A stretch of 64,000 bases of DNA from the NCBI GenBank assembly GCA_045538835.1, contig JAZQEF010000011.1:179508-243507 (forward strand), written 5' to 3'. The translations under genes and the position numbers were made by a program. Positions within the stretch are counted from its first letter, which is position 1. Every line of letters starts with the position of its first letter. The notes below the pieces were generated by a model that saw only the letters and a list, made by a program, of their open reading frames with translations, made no database searches and was not told the origin of the DNA. Origin of the DNA: RGIG6165 sp045538835 (GTDB taxonomy: Bacteria; Bacillota; Clostridia; Oscillospirales; Feifaniaceae). Positions 27,082 through 35,764 of the stretch are shown here, piece by piece.

Positions 27082-27878
27082 ATGTTTGATTATAAAGGAA
27101 AGATCGGCTTAGCGCCGATGCGCAGAAATGTCACTGCCAGACCAAGCGGTGCACCGTTTGCCTGGGATGCTGCAGAAAAGCGTGCAGAGGAATTTGTGAG
27201 TTATATTGAGAAAAACTTTGCGAATGAAAATGTTGAGTTTGTAGACACGGTCGGTTTAGGCGGCCGTCCTGCTCCGTTTTATTTTGTTATCTGGAATGAA
27301 GGGGAATTTATGGAGAAATTCGGAATTAAAATCATTCCGATAAACTTTGCTCTCATTGAGCAGAGAATGAAAGCCGCTCGCGAGCTTTACGCAGAAGAAA
27401 TCGCCAAGTATGAAAAGTATTTCCTGAGCAATTTTGAACTCGATGAACTTACACCGAAGTTTGTAAAGCCGATGGCTACTCTTGCTGCGGTATACAAAAA
27501 TCTGTTTGAGAAATTTGATCTGGACATTCTTTCTGCCGAATGCTGGACGGCTACTCCCGTTATGTTTGACGGTCTTGCGCCCTGCTCGGCATACGGAATG
27601 CTCAATGATATGGGTTATATCGTATCCTGTGAAAGCGATATCCACTGCGCAATGACTATGGATTATATGGTACTGCCGCTTATCTGCAAAACATCAAGCG
27701 GTCCCGATACAAGCGGAACTTATATCTGGGGCGAATTTGATGATCTCAGGCAATCGAGGACAAACTTATCGATGACCCGTATATACATCACTTTGTCGAG
27801 ATTGAGGGAGATTACAGAAAAGAATTAGAGGAATTCTGCAAATATTTCCCGAATCTTAAAGTTGACAAGACTATATAA
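27082..27878 (+). pseudogene. Decayed L-fucose isomerase-like sugar isomerase
   Basis: ATG at 27082 follows AAGGAGG. The first 200 residues resemble the L-fucose/arabinose isomerase superfamily (GLAPMRRNVTARP, LSAECWTATPVMF, VSCESDIHCAM). After DYMVLPLICKT the text jumps to the normal C-terminal part (GTYIWGEFDDL), so a central block of roughly 100 residues is missing. Around 27750 the frame shifts: the annotated frame runs on to an aberrant stop at 27828, while the +1 frame reads AIEDKLIDDPYIHHFVEIEG and continues to TAA at 27878, as in intact relatives. Deletion plus frameshift make a functional product unlikely. Confidence 0.8.
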
Positions 27879-27897
27879 AAATTGTGGGAGAAGAATT

Positions 27898-28270
27898 ATG
27901 TTTGTAACTTTACAAGAAATTATCGGTATGGCAGAAAAGGGCGGATACTGTATTCCGGCATTTAATGTATACAACGTTGAAACTGTAATGGGTGTGCTCG
28001 AAGCAGCCCAAGAGGCTAAGGCGCCTGTCATTATTCAGGTGTATCCCCGTTTAATAAACGAACAGGTTGGCTATTATATTTCACCTGCCGTCAATGAAAT
28101 GCAGGCCGCAGTTGAGGCTGCAAAGATTGCAAGAGAAAACGGGACAAAAGTGCTTTATGATTGCGGAGGTCTTTATGACGGTGTCGAAAAACTGCTGGCG
28201 CTTACGGATATTATGATACCCTCCGACGGGTTGTAAAACTGCCGAAGAAGCGGCAAAGAAAATAGAGAAT
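27898..28270 (+). pseudogene. Remnant: class II aldolase N-terminus fused to PfkB-type kinase fragment
   Basis: ATG at 27898 after GGGAGAAG. Residues 1-58 match the start of class II fructose-bisphosphate-type aldolases (VTLQEIIGMAEKGGYCIPAF, NVYNVETVMGVLEAAQ). Instead of the aldolase HLDHG region the frame then continues as a ribokinase/PfkB-like segment (VNEMQAAVEAAKIARENGT, LTDIMIPS) and stops at 28236. The +1 frame picks up the kinase continuation CKTAEEAAKKI. So two genes have been joined by deletion and then frameshifted. Assignment rests on recalled family patterns. Confidence 0.65.
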
Positions 28271-28766
28271 CCCGCAGAGGGATCTACATATCTTGCTTCT
28301 GTAGAGAATTTTGAAAATCTTGATGTGGCAAGCACAATTAAAAATGATTGTTTTGGTGGGTTACTGTTTTGGCCACAACAATTTTTTGAATGCGACGGAA
28401 TGGCATACCTCAAGTGAGATAAATATTGCCGTAACACCACTTGTGCTGATACTGGGTCATGTCTGGGATATAGTCGATGGCAAGATCGATTCATCAGAAT
28501 TTAAAGCGTTTTATCTGCCCAAAGGCACAGTTGCGGAAATTTATGCAACAAGCCTGCATTTCTGTCCCTGCGAGGTTGGCAAAAACGGCTTCGGCTGCGT
28601 TGTAGCGCTGCCTAAAGGCACGAATACAGATCTTACCGTAAAACCCGAAGATAAAAAGATTTTCCGCAAAAACAAATGGATAATTGCACATGAAGAAAAC
28701 AAAGCGCTTATTCAGAGAGGCGTACTCACCGGCATAACAGGAAAAAACTATATAATCAAATATTAA
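28262..28766 (+). pseudogene. Remnant of a DUF4867-family gene
   Basis: The stretch from ENPAEGSTYLASVENFENLD onward, then in another frame YCFGHNNFLNATEWHTSSEI to the stop at 28766, resembles DUF4867 proteins (cupin-like, found beside sugar isomerases and aldolases in Firmicutes). A small deletion at about 28355-28365 has joined CFGG to VGYCFGHN out of frame, and the N-terminal part is missing. The C-terminal 130 residues (EAFYLPKGT-like, TLHFCPCEV-like, VVALPKGTNTDL) are well preserved, so decay is recent. Confidence 0.65.
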
Positions 28767-28767
28767 A

Positions 28768-28796
28768 AAATAAGCCCTGTATTCAGGGCTTATTTT
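28768..28796 (+). terminator. Intrinsic terminator after the decayed sugar cluster
   Basis: AAATAAGCCCTG, TATT loop, CAGGGCTTATTTTT: a 12-bp stem with T tail, retained although the genes before it are broken. Confidence 0.8.
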
Positions 28797-28942
28797 TGGT
28801 GTATTGATATGTTGAAAATGATGAAATGTGTTGAGAATTAAACTGTTCTGTGTCATAATATAAGATAAGAAAAATGCAAAAATTATAACTGTTATATGAA
28901 GTGCAATACAATGGCTGCAAGTTATAAGAAATTGTTTAAACT

Positions 28943-29125
28943 CTTAACAGGGAGCCGATTATCATTGATGATTTCGGATGCAGAAAACTAACGGTGCGGG
29001 AATGCCTTGACTGTCAGGGATTCCCTAAAGATTACTCTTTTGCTGTTGGAACAACTACTAAAGAAGCCTATGCTTAAATAGGAAATTCCGTATGCGTTCC
29101 TGTAATTGGGAGAATCTCAGAATAA
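28943..29125 (+). pseudogene. C-terminal remnant of a cytosine-5 DNA methyltransferase
   Basis: The plus-strand frame through 28952 reads EPIIIDDFGCRKLTVRECLD then CQGFPKDYSF and, after an in-frame TAA at 29072 replacing the expected Gln codon, IGNSVCVPVIGRISE and a stop at 29123. RxLTxRECxxxQGFP and (Q)IGNSV are motifs IX-X of cytosine-5 methyltransferases. No N-terminal part precedes it. It is a dead fragment left before the intact restriction-modification genes. Confidence 0.8.
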
Positions 29126-29149
29126 ATACACAAAGTGATGGAGGATAAT

Positions 29150-30325
29150 ATGAACTACAGCAATATCAAAGTAGAACAGATTAACGAGAATTATGAAGTT
29201 GTTGAAGATTATGGTGAGATTCTTTCCAAAAACGAAATGGTTGAGATTCTGCTGAAAAATTTCAAAACAACCGAATATAAAGACGGATGTCTTTACGGTG
29301 AAAAATCTGGGAAAAAGTATTGTATCTATTTTAAAAACATTAGTTATCTTGGCACACCGCATCCGGTCTTTAAGAAAAGAATTCAGATTGGTGATAATTT
29401 TAAAGATGTACATAGAGAGAATGTGGAAAAAGGTATTCAAACCTTGTTGTTAGGTGTTTATAAATATAAGAGAACTCTTTTGTTCGTGGACTTTGATATT
29501 ACCAAATATGCAACAAATAAGGCACACAATTCTTCTGCTCATGTATATACATTAGACTTTAAAAACGGCTTATTGTTTGGTGTTTTCCAAAAAGAAGATA
29601 TGAATAAGAATCTTATTACTGTATTTACGCCAGAAAATGTTAAATGTTATTTGACAAGTAAAATGGTGGGCGGTGTTGACTTGCGACTTAAGTTTATCGC
29701 AATTCTTGATAACTTTTATACTAATTTGTCTAAAAATTGGCATGGCATATCTGCCTATAAAGAAATGATTAATGCTAAATTCAATAATGCATATCAACCG
29801 GAATGGCCGGGTTTTTATCATGAATATAAGTTGGATGAATACATAAAAAATCATCCGGCATCAAACAATGACATTCAATATAAGCAAAATAAAAAAACGG
29901 GTGAAATTGATTTGGATTTGTTCTTCCCGCAAGTTAATACTTATGGCGATTTGAAAGCACACAGTAATGATTCAGGTGGTATTCAAGGTAATGATTGGGA
30001 TACGATTATGAGTGTTATTGATAAAAATAGCGTTTATTATGTTGTTCTTAATCATGATACCGAACGTGACCGTGATCATAACTACGAAGTTACTATCTTT
30101 TGGAACACACAACTTGGAAAAGATAATCTGTTGAGTTATGCCAATAAGATGAAAAATTCTGTAAAACTGACATCGTATTATGTGTTGGAGATTAACCGTT
30201 TTAATAAGCAATATCTTGATGTATTCCATCAAGGACATAATAGCGATGGAAGTCCGAGAAATCCAAAGATTCAAATTAAAAGCAAAAACATTAACAATTT
30301 CTTGATTCATCAAATGGAATTTTAA
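29150..30325 (+). CDS. Putative type II restriction endonuclease
   Basis: A 391-residue protein without signal or membrane segments, encoded directly before a cytosine-5 methyltransferase. The segment TGEIDLDLFFPQ followed by DLKAHS (about residues 265-290) has the shape of a PD-(D/E)xK nuclease core, though I cannot prove it. The rest is rich in Asn, Lys and Tyr and lower in GC than the neighbouring housekeeping genes, as expected of a transferred restriction gene. GGAGG supports ATG 29150 over the upstream GTG 29135. Assignment rests mostly on context; the recognition sequence is unknown. Confidence 0.65.
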   Translation: MNYSNIKVEQINENYEVVEDYGEILSKNEMVEILLKNFKTTEYKDGCLYGEKSGKKYCIYFKNISYLGTPHPVFKKRIQIGDNFKDVHRENVEKGIQTLLLGVYKYKRTLLFVDFDITKYATNKAHNSSAHVYTLDFKNGLLFGVFQKEDMNKNLITVFTPENVKCYLTSKMVGGVDLRLKFIAILDNFYTNLSKNWHGISAYKEMINAKFNNAYQPEWPGFYHEYKLDEYIKNHPASNNDIQYKQNKKTGEIDLDLFFPQVNTYGDLKAHSNDSGGIQGNDWDTIMSVIDKNSVYYVVLNHDTERDRDHNYEVTIFWNTQLGKDNLLSYANKMKNSVKLTSYYVLEINRFNKQYLDVFHQGHNSDGSPRNPKIQIKSKNINNFLIHQMEF

Positions 30326-30381
30326 GTGTTTAGATTGACTTATGAAAGGTGTTAGGATAATACTCCCTTTGAGGTGAAAAA

Positions 30382-31542
30382 ATGAACAAATTTAAGTTTA
30401 TCGACTTGTTTTCAGGCATAGGCGGTTTTCATCAGGCGATGGAAAAACTTGGGGGTGAATGTGTATTTGCTTCCGAGATAGATCCTTATTGTATTGAAAC
30501 TTACTATAAAAACTATAAAATAGATGCAAACCATAATGTGAGAGAAGTTGCGGCAGAGGACATTCCTGCTCACGATGTACTATGCGCTGGATTTCCTTGT
30601 CAGGCATTTTCAAAAGCAGGTTTCCAAAAAGGTATGAGCGATACGCGAGGTACACTTTTCTTTGAAATTGAGAGAATCCTGCAACATCACAAAACCAAAT
30701 ACATCATTCTTGAAAATGTGCGTAATCTTGTGTCGCACGATCAAGGAAACACCTGGAAGACCATCCACAGCCACCTCAAAGCGTTGGGTTATCGGTTGAC
30801 TCCGGTGCCTATCATTATCAGTCCTCATCAATTCGGGGTACCGCAGTTAAGAGAACGTGTTGTGATTCTTGGGATCTATGATCCTGACAATGTGGATAAT
30901 GATTTGCAAATCACATTTGACAATCAGAAAAGTAAGGATGATAATTCTATATACACCATTCTTGATGAAGGTAAAGTCGATGATAAGTATTACATTAGCA
31001 AAAAAGAAGAGTATGTGCTGAATGCATGGGACGAGTTCTATCGTGGAATTAAGGAAACGGTAATAGGTTTTCCGATCTGGGCTGAATATTTCAAAGATAA
31101 AGATGCTGAAGATGATTTTCCTGAGTGGAAGAAAGAGTTTGTTCGTAAAAATAAAGCGCTCTATCAACTAAATAAAAAATTTATTGATGGATGGTTAATT
31201 AAATATGATAACCTTGTCAATTTCACACCCACACAGAGAAAGATGGAGTGGCAGGCAGGCGAGAAGATAAAAACCTTATGGGATGGGGTAATCCAGTTTA
31301 GACCGTCAGGAATTAGAGTGAAAACTTCAACAACCTTCCCTGCACTTGTTGCGATAGTTCAGATACCGATTATTGGTAAGTACAAACGTAGACTAACAGT
31401 TAGAGAAGCGGCACGTCTGCAAAGTTTTCCCAACTCATTCATACCGAACGCGGATGATCATCAGGCATATAAGCAGTTCGGTAACGCTGTTAATGTCCTT
31501 GTAATTGAACAAGCAGCAAGGAAATTATTCGAAGTAAGATAA
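30382..31542 (+). CDS. DNA (cytosine-5-)-methyltransferase, type II modification enzyme
   Basis: A 386-residue C5 methyltransferase. Motif I FIDLFSGIGGFHQAM (residues 6-20), motif IV GFPCQAFSKAG with catalytic Cys73, motif VI LENVRNL near 116, motif VIII QLRERVVILG near 155, and motifs IX-X RLTVREAARLQSFP and AYKQFGNAV at the end. The target-recognition domain lies between about 190 and 310. ATG at 30382 follows GAGG. It should protect against the endonuclease encoded 56 bp upstream. Confidence 0.95.
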   Translation: MNKFKFIDLFSGIGGFHQAMEKLGGECVFASEIDPYCIETYYKNYKIDANHNVREVAAEDIPAHDVLCAGFPCQAFSKAGFQKGMSDTRGTLFFEIERILQHHKTKYIILENVRNLVSHDQGNTWKTIHSHLKALGYRLTPVPIIISPHQFGVPQLRERVVILGIYDPDNVDNDLQITFDNQKSKDDNSIYTILDEGKVDDKYYISKKEEYVLNAWDEFYRGIKETVIGFPIWAEYFKDKDAEDDFPEWKKEFVRKNKALYQLNKKFIDGWLIKYDNLVNFTPTQRKMEWQAGEKIKTLWDGVIQFRPSGIRVKTSTTFPALVAIVQIPIIGKYKRRLTVREAARLQSFPNSFIPNADDHQAYKQFGNAVNVLVIEQAARKLFEVR

Positions 31543-31620
31543 CAAAACAAATTGCAGGGTGAGATATTATTTAAAAGATTGGAATTGGAGAAATATAATT
31601 TTGAAAAGGGAGAATTTTAG

Positions 31621-32043
31621 ATGGATATTATTAAAGCAAAGGAGATTGTTTCAGCATTGGCTGAAGGAATCGATCCGACAACAGGAGAACTTTTGCCGGA
31701 AAAATGCGTTTACAACAAAGGTGATATAGTTCGTGCTTTATACGCCGTGTTGAATGAGAGCAATCAAACGAAAAAGACAACAAAGAATTCCAAAAAAAAT
31801 ATTCCGGAAGAATATGATTGTGATCTGTTCGATAAATTAAAGAAACTAAGAAATGAAATTGCCGAAGAAAAAGGCGTATTTCCTTATCAAGTAGCAGTCA
31901 ATGCTTCGCTACAGCACATGGCGGCCAATATGCCTACGACAAAAGAGGCTTTTTTACAAATTTACGGAGTCGGAAAATATACAGCAAGCCAATACGGCGA
32001 TAGATTTATTCGAGAAATAAAAAAGCATATTGGAAATGAATAA
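31621..32043 (+). CDS. HRDC domain protein
   Basis: A 140-residue protein. The N-terminal part (IVSALAEGIDPTTGELLP, near 10-27) is a motif often seen in Firmicutes DNA-associated proteins. A Lys/Thr/Asn-rich linker follows. The C-terminal 75 residues form an HRDC domain (FDKLKKLRNEIAEEKG and YGVGKYTASQYGDRFI), a helical DNA-binding module of RecQ and RNase D. Here it stands alone with no helicase domain. It follows the methyltransferase by 78 bp with AGGGAG before ATG 31621 and may belong to the restriction locus; its role is unknown. Confidence 0.8.
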   Translation: MDIIKAKEIVSALAEGIDPTTGELLPEKCVYNKGDIVRALYAVLNESNQTKKTTKNSKKNIPEEYDCDLFDKLKKLRNEIAEEKGVFPYQVAVNASLQHMAANMPTTKEAFLQIYGVGKYTASQYGDRFIREIKKHIGNE

Positions 32044-32160
32044 TCAAGAATGTATCAAATGATAGAAAATAAGTCGCTTTTTATTGTGCAGAGATAGTTT
32101 GTATAAAGAATAGTTTGACAATAACAATGGTTTAATTTATAATAATAAGGCACATAAAAA

Positions 32161-32236
32161 CGAGGTGTGGCGCAATTGGTAGCGCGCTTGCTTTGGGAGC
32201 AAGATGCTGTAGGTTCGAGTCCTATCACTTCGACCA
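32161..32236 (+). tRNA. tRNA-Pro (anticodon TGG)
   Basis: A 76-nt cloverleaf with acceptor arms CGAGGTG and CACTTCG (one G-U pair), D arm GCGCAATTGGTAGCGC, anticodon loop TTTGGGA, TpsiC arm AGGTTCGAGTCCT, discriminator A and an encoded CCA. Confidence 0.95.
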
Positions 32237-32237
32237 T

Positions 32238-32283
32238 ATCAAGTGTTCGTAACAAAATTCAGTTATGGGCACTTGATTTTTTT
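32238..32283 (+). terminator. Intrinsic terminator of tRNA-Pro
   Basis: ATCAAGTG at 32238-32245 pairs with CACTTGAT at 32270-32277, followed by a run of seven T; the loop is long (24 nt). Confidence 0.55.
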
Positions 32284-32382
32284 GTGCCCTAAAGCAATGC
32301 TGACTGCAAATTTAATATGAGACTACATGTAAGCATTTGACAGAATTGGAGTTTGCTAAAAGGAAAAAACTTCAAAATTTTA

Positions 32383-32411
32383 TTGACAGAGGAAGAAAAT
32401 ACTGATATATT
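32383..32411 (+). promoter_or_regulatory. Sigma-A promoter of the GntR-ABC operon
   Basis: TTGACA at 32383-32388, 17-bp spacer, TATATT at 32406-32411. The -35 box is perfect. Confidence 0.8.
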
Positions 32412-32413
32412 GA

Positions 32414-32440
32414 AACTGTACCAAGCGTATTAGTACAGTT
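32414..32440 (+). promoter_or_regulatory. Probable operator of the GntR-type repressor
   Basis: AACTGTAC (32414-32421) and its inverted copy GTACAGTT (32433-32440), 11 bp apart, lying just after the -10 box over the transcription start. The place and dyad symmetry fit auto-repression by the YtrA-type regulator encoded next. Confidence 0.65.
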
Positions 32441-32453
32441 AGGAGGTGCGCAG

Positions 32454-32813
32454 ATGATAAGCATAAATTACCGTGATCCGAGACCTGTTTATGAGCAGGT
32501 GAGGGACGGTTTTAAGAAGCTTATTTTCAGAGGAATACTCAGCGAAAATGACAAGTTGCCGTCAGTTCGTATTCTGGCATCGCAGCTTGCGATAAATCCG
32601 AATACGATACAACGTGCGTATGCCCAACTTGAGGCGGAGGGTTTTATTTATTCTGCGCCCGGGAAAGGCTCGTTCGTAGCCGAGATAAAACGTGACGGAA
32701 AGAAGATAGAGGACTGCTATAAAAAACTCGATGCACTGTGCAGAGAATTTGAATTGCTCGGTGTGTCCGCAAATGAGATAGCAGACCATATCAGAAAGGG
32801 TGAGAACGAATGA
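32454..32813 (+). CDS. GntR family transcriptional regulator, YtrA subfamily
   Basis: A 119-residue regulator: N-terminal winged helix-turn-helix (RPVYEQVRDGFKKLI, LPSVRILASQLAINPNTIQR, GFIYSAPGKGSFVAE) and a short C-terminal helical part rather than a large effector domain, the mark of the YtrA subfamily that controls ABC exporters. AGGAGG precedes ATG 32454. It overlaps the ABC ATPase gene by 4 bp and probably represses its own operon through the inverted repeat upstream, relieved by an unknown envelope signal. Confidence 0.93.
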   Translation: MISINYRDPRPVYEQVRDGFKKLIFRGILSENDKLPSVRILASQLAINPNTIQRAYAQLEAEGFIYSAPGKGSFVAEIKRDGKKIEDCYKKLDALCREFELLGVSANEIADHIRKGENE

Positions 32814-33700
32814 TAGAAATTAAAAACGCGGTCAAGAAATTTGACGGTTTTGCGGCTCTTGACGGTCTGAATATGACTGTTGGAGACGGATGTGTATATG
32901 GTCTTGTTGGACCTAACGGCGCAGGAAAATCAACAATAATCAGACACATTTTAGGCGTATATAAGCAGGACGCAGGTGAGGTGCTTGTAGACGGTCAGTC
33001 CGTATGGGAAAATGATGCTCTCAAGCAGGAGATAATAGGCATTTCTGATGACTGGTATCACTTTCCTCAGGCGAGCATCAGGGACATGATGCTTTATCTT
33101 CGCGGCATATATCCGCAGTTTTCGATGGAGCGTTACGAGAAACTCAAAGGTGTGTTTGATTTAAGTGAAAAAGCGCTTATCAGACGTATGTCCAAGGGGA
33201 TGAAAAAGCAGGCGGCGTTCTGGCTTGCACTCTGCTGTATGCCGAAATATCTAATACTTGACGAGCCTGTTGACGGGCTTGATCCCGTAATGCGCCGTCA
33301 GGTGTGGAGCCTTGTACTTGCAGACGTTGCAGAAAGAGGCACGACGGTGCTCGTTTCCTCGCACAATCTGCGCGAACTCGAAGATGTCTGCGACTATGTG
33401 GGCATCATGAACGGAGGAAAAATACTGCTCGAGCAGTCCCTTTCCGCATTGCAGGAAAATACGGTCAAAGTGCAGTACGCTTCCGATTGCGACGAACTTC
33501 CGTCGGAACTTGATATCGTGTCTCAGAGCAGTGTGGGTAAGATAAAGACACTTATTATAAGAGGCAAGCAAGAGGAAGTGCTTGACACACTTTCAAAGAC
33601 AAATCCTCTTGTACTCGAATCAATACCGCTTACGCTTGAAGAAATATTTATATATGAACTCGGAGGTGAGAACTATGAAGTCAAGAACATCATTCTTTAA
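32810..33700 (+). CDS. ABC transporter ATP-binding protein
   Basis: A 296-residue ATPase. Walker A GPNGAGKST at 34-42, degenerate signature RMSKGMKKQAAFWLAL near 125, Walker B LILDEPVDGLDP near 148, switch His in VSSHNLRELED near 183. The C-terminal 80 residues are a typical extension of exporter ATPases. It lies between the YtrA-type regulator and the permease, with translational overlaps on both sides (the permease starts at 33675 inside it). Confidence 0.93.
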   Translation: MIEIKNAVKKFDGFAALDGLNMTVGDGCVYGLVGPNGAGKSTIIRHILGVYKQDAGEVLVDGQSVWENDALKQEIIGISDDWYHFPQASIRDMMLYLRGIYPQFSMERYEKLKGVFDLSEKALIRRMSKGMKKQAAFWLALCCMPKYLILDEPVDGLDPVMRRQVWSLVLADVAERGTTVLVSSHNLRELEDVCDYVGIMNGGKILLEQSLSALQENTVKVQYASDCDELPSELDIVSQSSVGKIKTLIIRGKQEEVLDTLSKTNPLVLESIPLTLEEIFIYELGGENYEVKNIIL

Positions 33701-35429
33701 TTATGCAACTTTCAAAAAGAATGTGACGCGCTTCTGGCCTATATGGGGTGCTTACCTGTTCTGCCTTGTGCTTGCGGCGCCGCTCACTTTCCTTATTTGT
33801 AAAAGTGTGGGGACAGGCGCGCTTAAGTATTATGCAAGAGATGTCGAAGACGCTGCAATAGTGCTTATGCCGACGGTGGCAATGTTTATGAGTTGCCTGT
33901 CTGTAATGGCGGTATTTTCCTATCTTTTCAAGAGTAACAGAGTTGACTTTACACACTCACTTCCCATAAAAAGAAGCACACTTTTCATAACAAATTACAT
34001 ATCGGGATTTTGCTTCACACTTATTCCGAATCTCATAATTTCGGCACTTATGATTGTGCTTATGGCGGTAAACGGTGTCAGTTTTTTCGTTATTTTCAAG
34101 GTGCTTGCGGCAATAACGCTTATGACGGTCTTTTACTACGGACTTGCCGTTTTCTGCGCAATGATATGCGGGAATGCGGTGGCAATGCCGATGGTTTATC
34201 TTGCGATAAACTTCCTTGCAGTCGGTATAAACGGCATTGTGAGCCTGCTCGGTTCAATGTTTCTTAAAGGTTATGAGGCGGCACTCATTCCTGCATCGAG
34301 AATACTCACTCCGATAGTAAATATGTACTATGTATTTGATAATCACGATATAACGAAGGAGTATATGAGCAAAATGAGCGCTTATGCGATAGTCGGCGTA
34401 GCGCTTACGGTTGCAGCATTTATGCTCTACCGCATAAAAAAGAGCGAGTCGGCAGGCGATATTGCTTCATTTAAATCTATAAGATACATCTTCAGATATC
34501 TGCTCGGCGGAATCGGCGCATATACTGTGGGACTTCTGCTTTTCTATATATTTGAAAATATATTCTTAACAGAAAGAAACAGTATGGGCGGTTGCATCCT
34601 CTTTATGCTGACCACGCTTTTCGGCGCACTGCTTCTTTACTATGTGTTTGAGATGTTTGCACTCAAGAAATTCAAGGTATTTAAAGGCTCACTTAAAGGC
34701 GTGTTACCACTTGTTATTGCGGTGATTCTTATCAGTTTATGTACTTTCTTTGATCTGTTTGGATATGGGGCGAGAATTCCCGATGCCCGAGAGGTTGAAA
34801 GTGTTAAAGTAAATATTGACTACAATCAGCGCATTGAAAGCGACGATGAAGAATTTATAAAACTTGTCTGCAGGACACACGCCCTGCTTGCAAATACTGA
34901 AACAGAAAAATATTGGGCTACATTTGAGGTGGAATACCGCCTTGAAAACGGAAATCTTTTAAAGAGAAGATACCACTATTACCGTGACGATGAAGTTATC
35001 ACGCAGTCGATAAAGGAACTGCTTGATTCTCCGTGTATAGATAGGGCTGTGGCAGAGATGCTGCAGGAGAGTGAAGTTCACGATTTCAATATTTACAGAG
35101 ACGGAAACTATCTTGATGTAAATTCGTATTCAAACAGTGAAGCGCTTGTACAAACATTCATAAATGATATAAACAACGGGGCAGACCTGATACTTGAAAT
35201 GCATTATGACACATATCCTTATGACCAATATAAAAATATGTACAAAATAGATATATATTTTGACGGATATCAGAGTTCCGTTCACTGTCTTGTAGACGAA
35301 TCCTTTACGGAAACATGGGCGTATCTGCAGACGCTTGAAAAAATCGCGGCGGGACTTGAAGAACCGCATTCGTACGGTGTTATCGGCGGTGCAGACGGCC
35401 CGACTGAAATATACGTAACATCAATTTAA
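33675..35429 (+). CDS. ABC-2 type permease with C-terminal IGGADGPT tail
   Basis: A 584-residue membrane protein. ATG 33675 has GGAGG 8 bp before it; the frame is open further up inside the ATPase gene. Six or more hydrophobic segments span about 20-375 (e.g. TLIPNLIISALMIVLMAVNG), followed by a roughly 200-residue extracytoplasmic or C-terminal soluble part. The last 15 residues contain IGGADGPT (about 570-577), the motif otherwise diagnostic of OadB-type decarboxylase beta subunits, here without any OadB fold. The substrate is unknown; the YtrA-type control suggests export of or response to envelope-active compounds. Confidence 0.85.
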   Translation: MKSRTSFFNYATFKKNVTRFWPIWGAYLFCLVLAAPLTFLICKSVGTGALKYYARDVEDAAIVLMPTVAMFMSCLSVMAVFSYLFKSNRVDFTHSLPIKRSTLFITNYISGFCFTLIPNLIISALMIVLMAVNGVSFFVIFKVLAAITLMTVFYYGLAVFCAMICGNAVAMPMVYLAINFLAVGINGIVSLLGSMFLKGYEAALIPASRILTPIVNMYYVFDNHDITKEYMSKMSAYAIVGVALTVAAFMLYRIKKSESAGDIASFKSIRYIFRYLLGGIGAYTVGLLLFYIFENIFLTERNSMGGCILFMLTTLFGALLLYYVFEMFALKKFKVFKGSLKGVLPLVIAVILISLCTFFDLFGYGARIPDAREVESVKVNIDYNQRIESDDEEFIKLVCRTHALLANTETEKYWATFEVEYRLENGNLLKRRYHYYRDDEVITQSIKELLDSPCIDRAVAEMLQESEVHDFNIYRDGNYLDVNSYSNSEALVQTFINDINNGADLILEMHYDTYPYDQYKNMYKIDIYFDGYQSSVHCLVDESFTETWAYLQTLEKIAAGLEEPHSYGVIGGADGPTEIYVTSI

Positions 35430-35431
35430 AC

Positions 35432-35467
35432 AAAAATACACCTGTTCTTTAACAGGTGTATTTTTTT
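35432..35467 (+). terminator. Intrinsic terminator of the GntR-ABC operon
   Basis: AAAAATACACCTGTT, CTTT loop, AACAGGTGTATTTTTTT: a 15-bp stem and T tail. Confidence 0.88.
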
Positions 35468-35503
35468 GTTGTCGAAATTTGTGATTTGTGGTAACATATT
35501 CGT

Positions 35504-35764
35504 ATGTTGTATTGGATTGTAATTATAAATATTGCTGCATTTATTATGGCGGTTGTTGATAAGTGCCGTGCAAAGAAGAATAAGAGGCGCATTTCCGAAA
35601 GCACACTTTTTACGGCGGCGCTCATCGGCGGTGCAGTCGGTGAATATGTTTCAATGAGGCTGTTTCGCCATAAAACGCTTCATAAGCGTTTTATGATAGG
35701 TTTGCCCTTAATAATGGCAATACAACTGATTTTATTATATTTGTACAGAGGTCTTTGGTTATGA
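35504..35764 (+). CDS. DUF1294 family membrane protein
   Basis: An 86-residue protein with two or three membrane helices (IVIINIAAFIMAVVDKCRA, FTAALIGGAVGEYVSM, IGLPLIMAIQLILLYLY) and the family landmarks D-K-x-x-A near 18-23, RISE near 29 and FRHKTLHKRF near 54. Function of the family is not established. Its stop overlaps the start of the phosphatase gene (ATGA). Confidence 0.88.
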   Translation: MLYWIVIINIAAFIMAVVDKCRAKKNKRRISESTLFTAALIGGAVGEYVSMRLFRHKTLHKRFMIGLPLIMAIQLILLYLYRGLWL

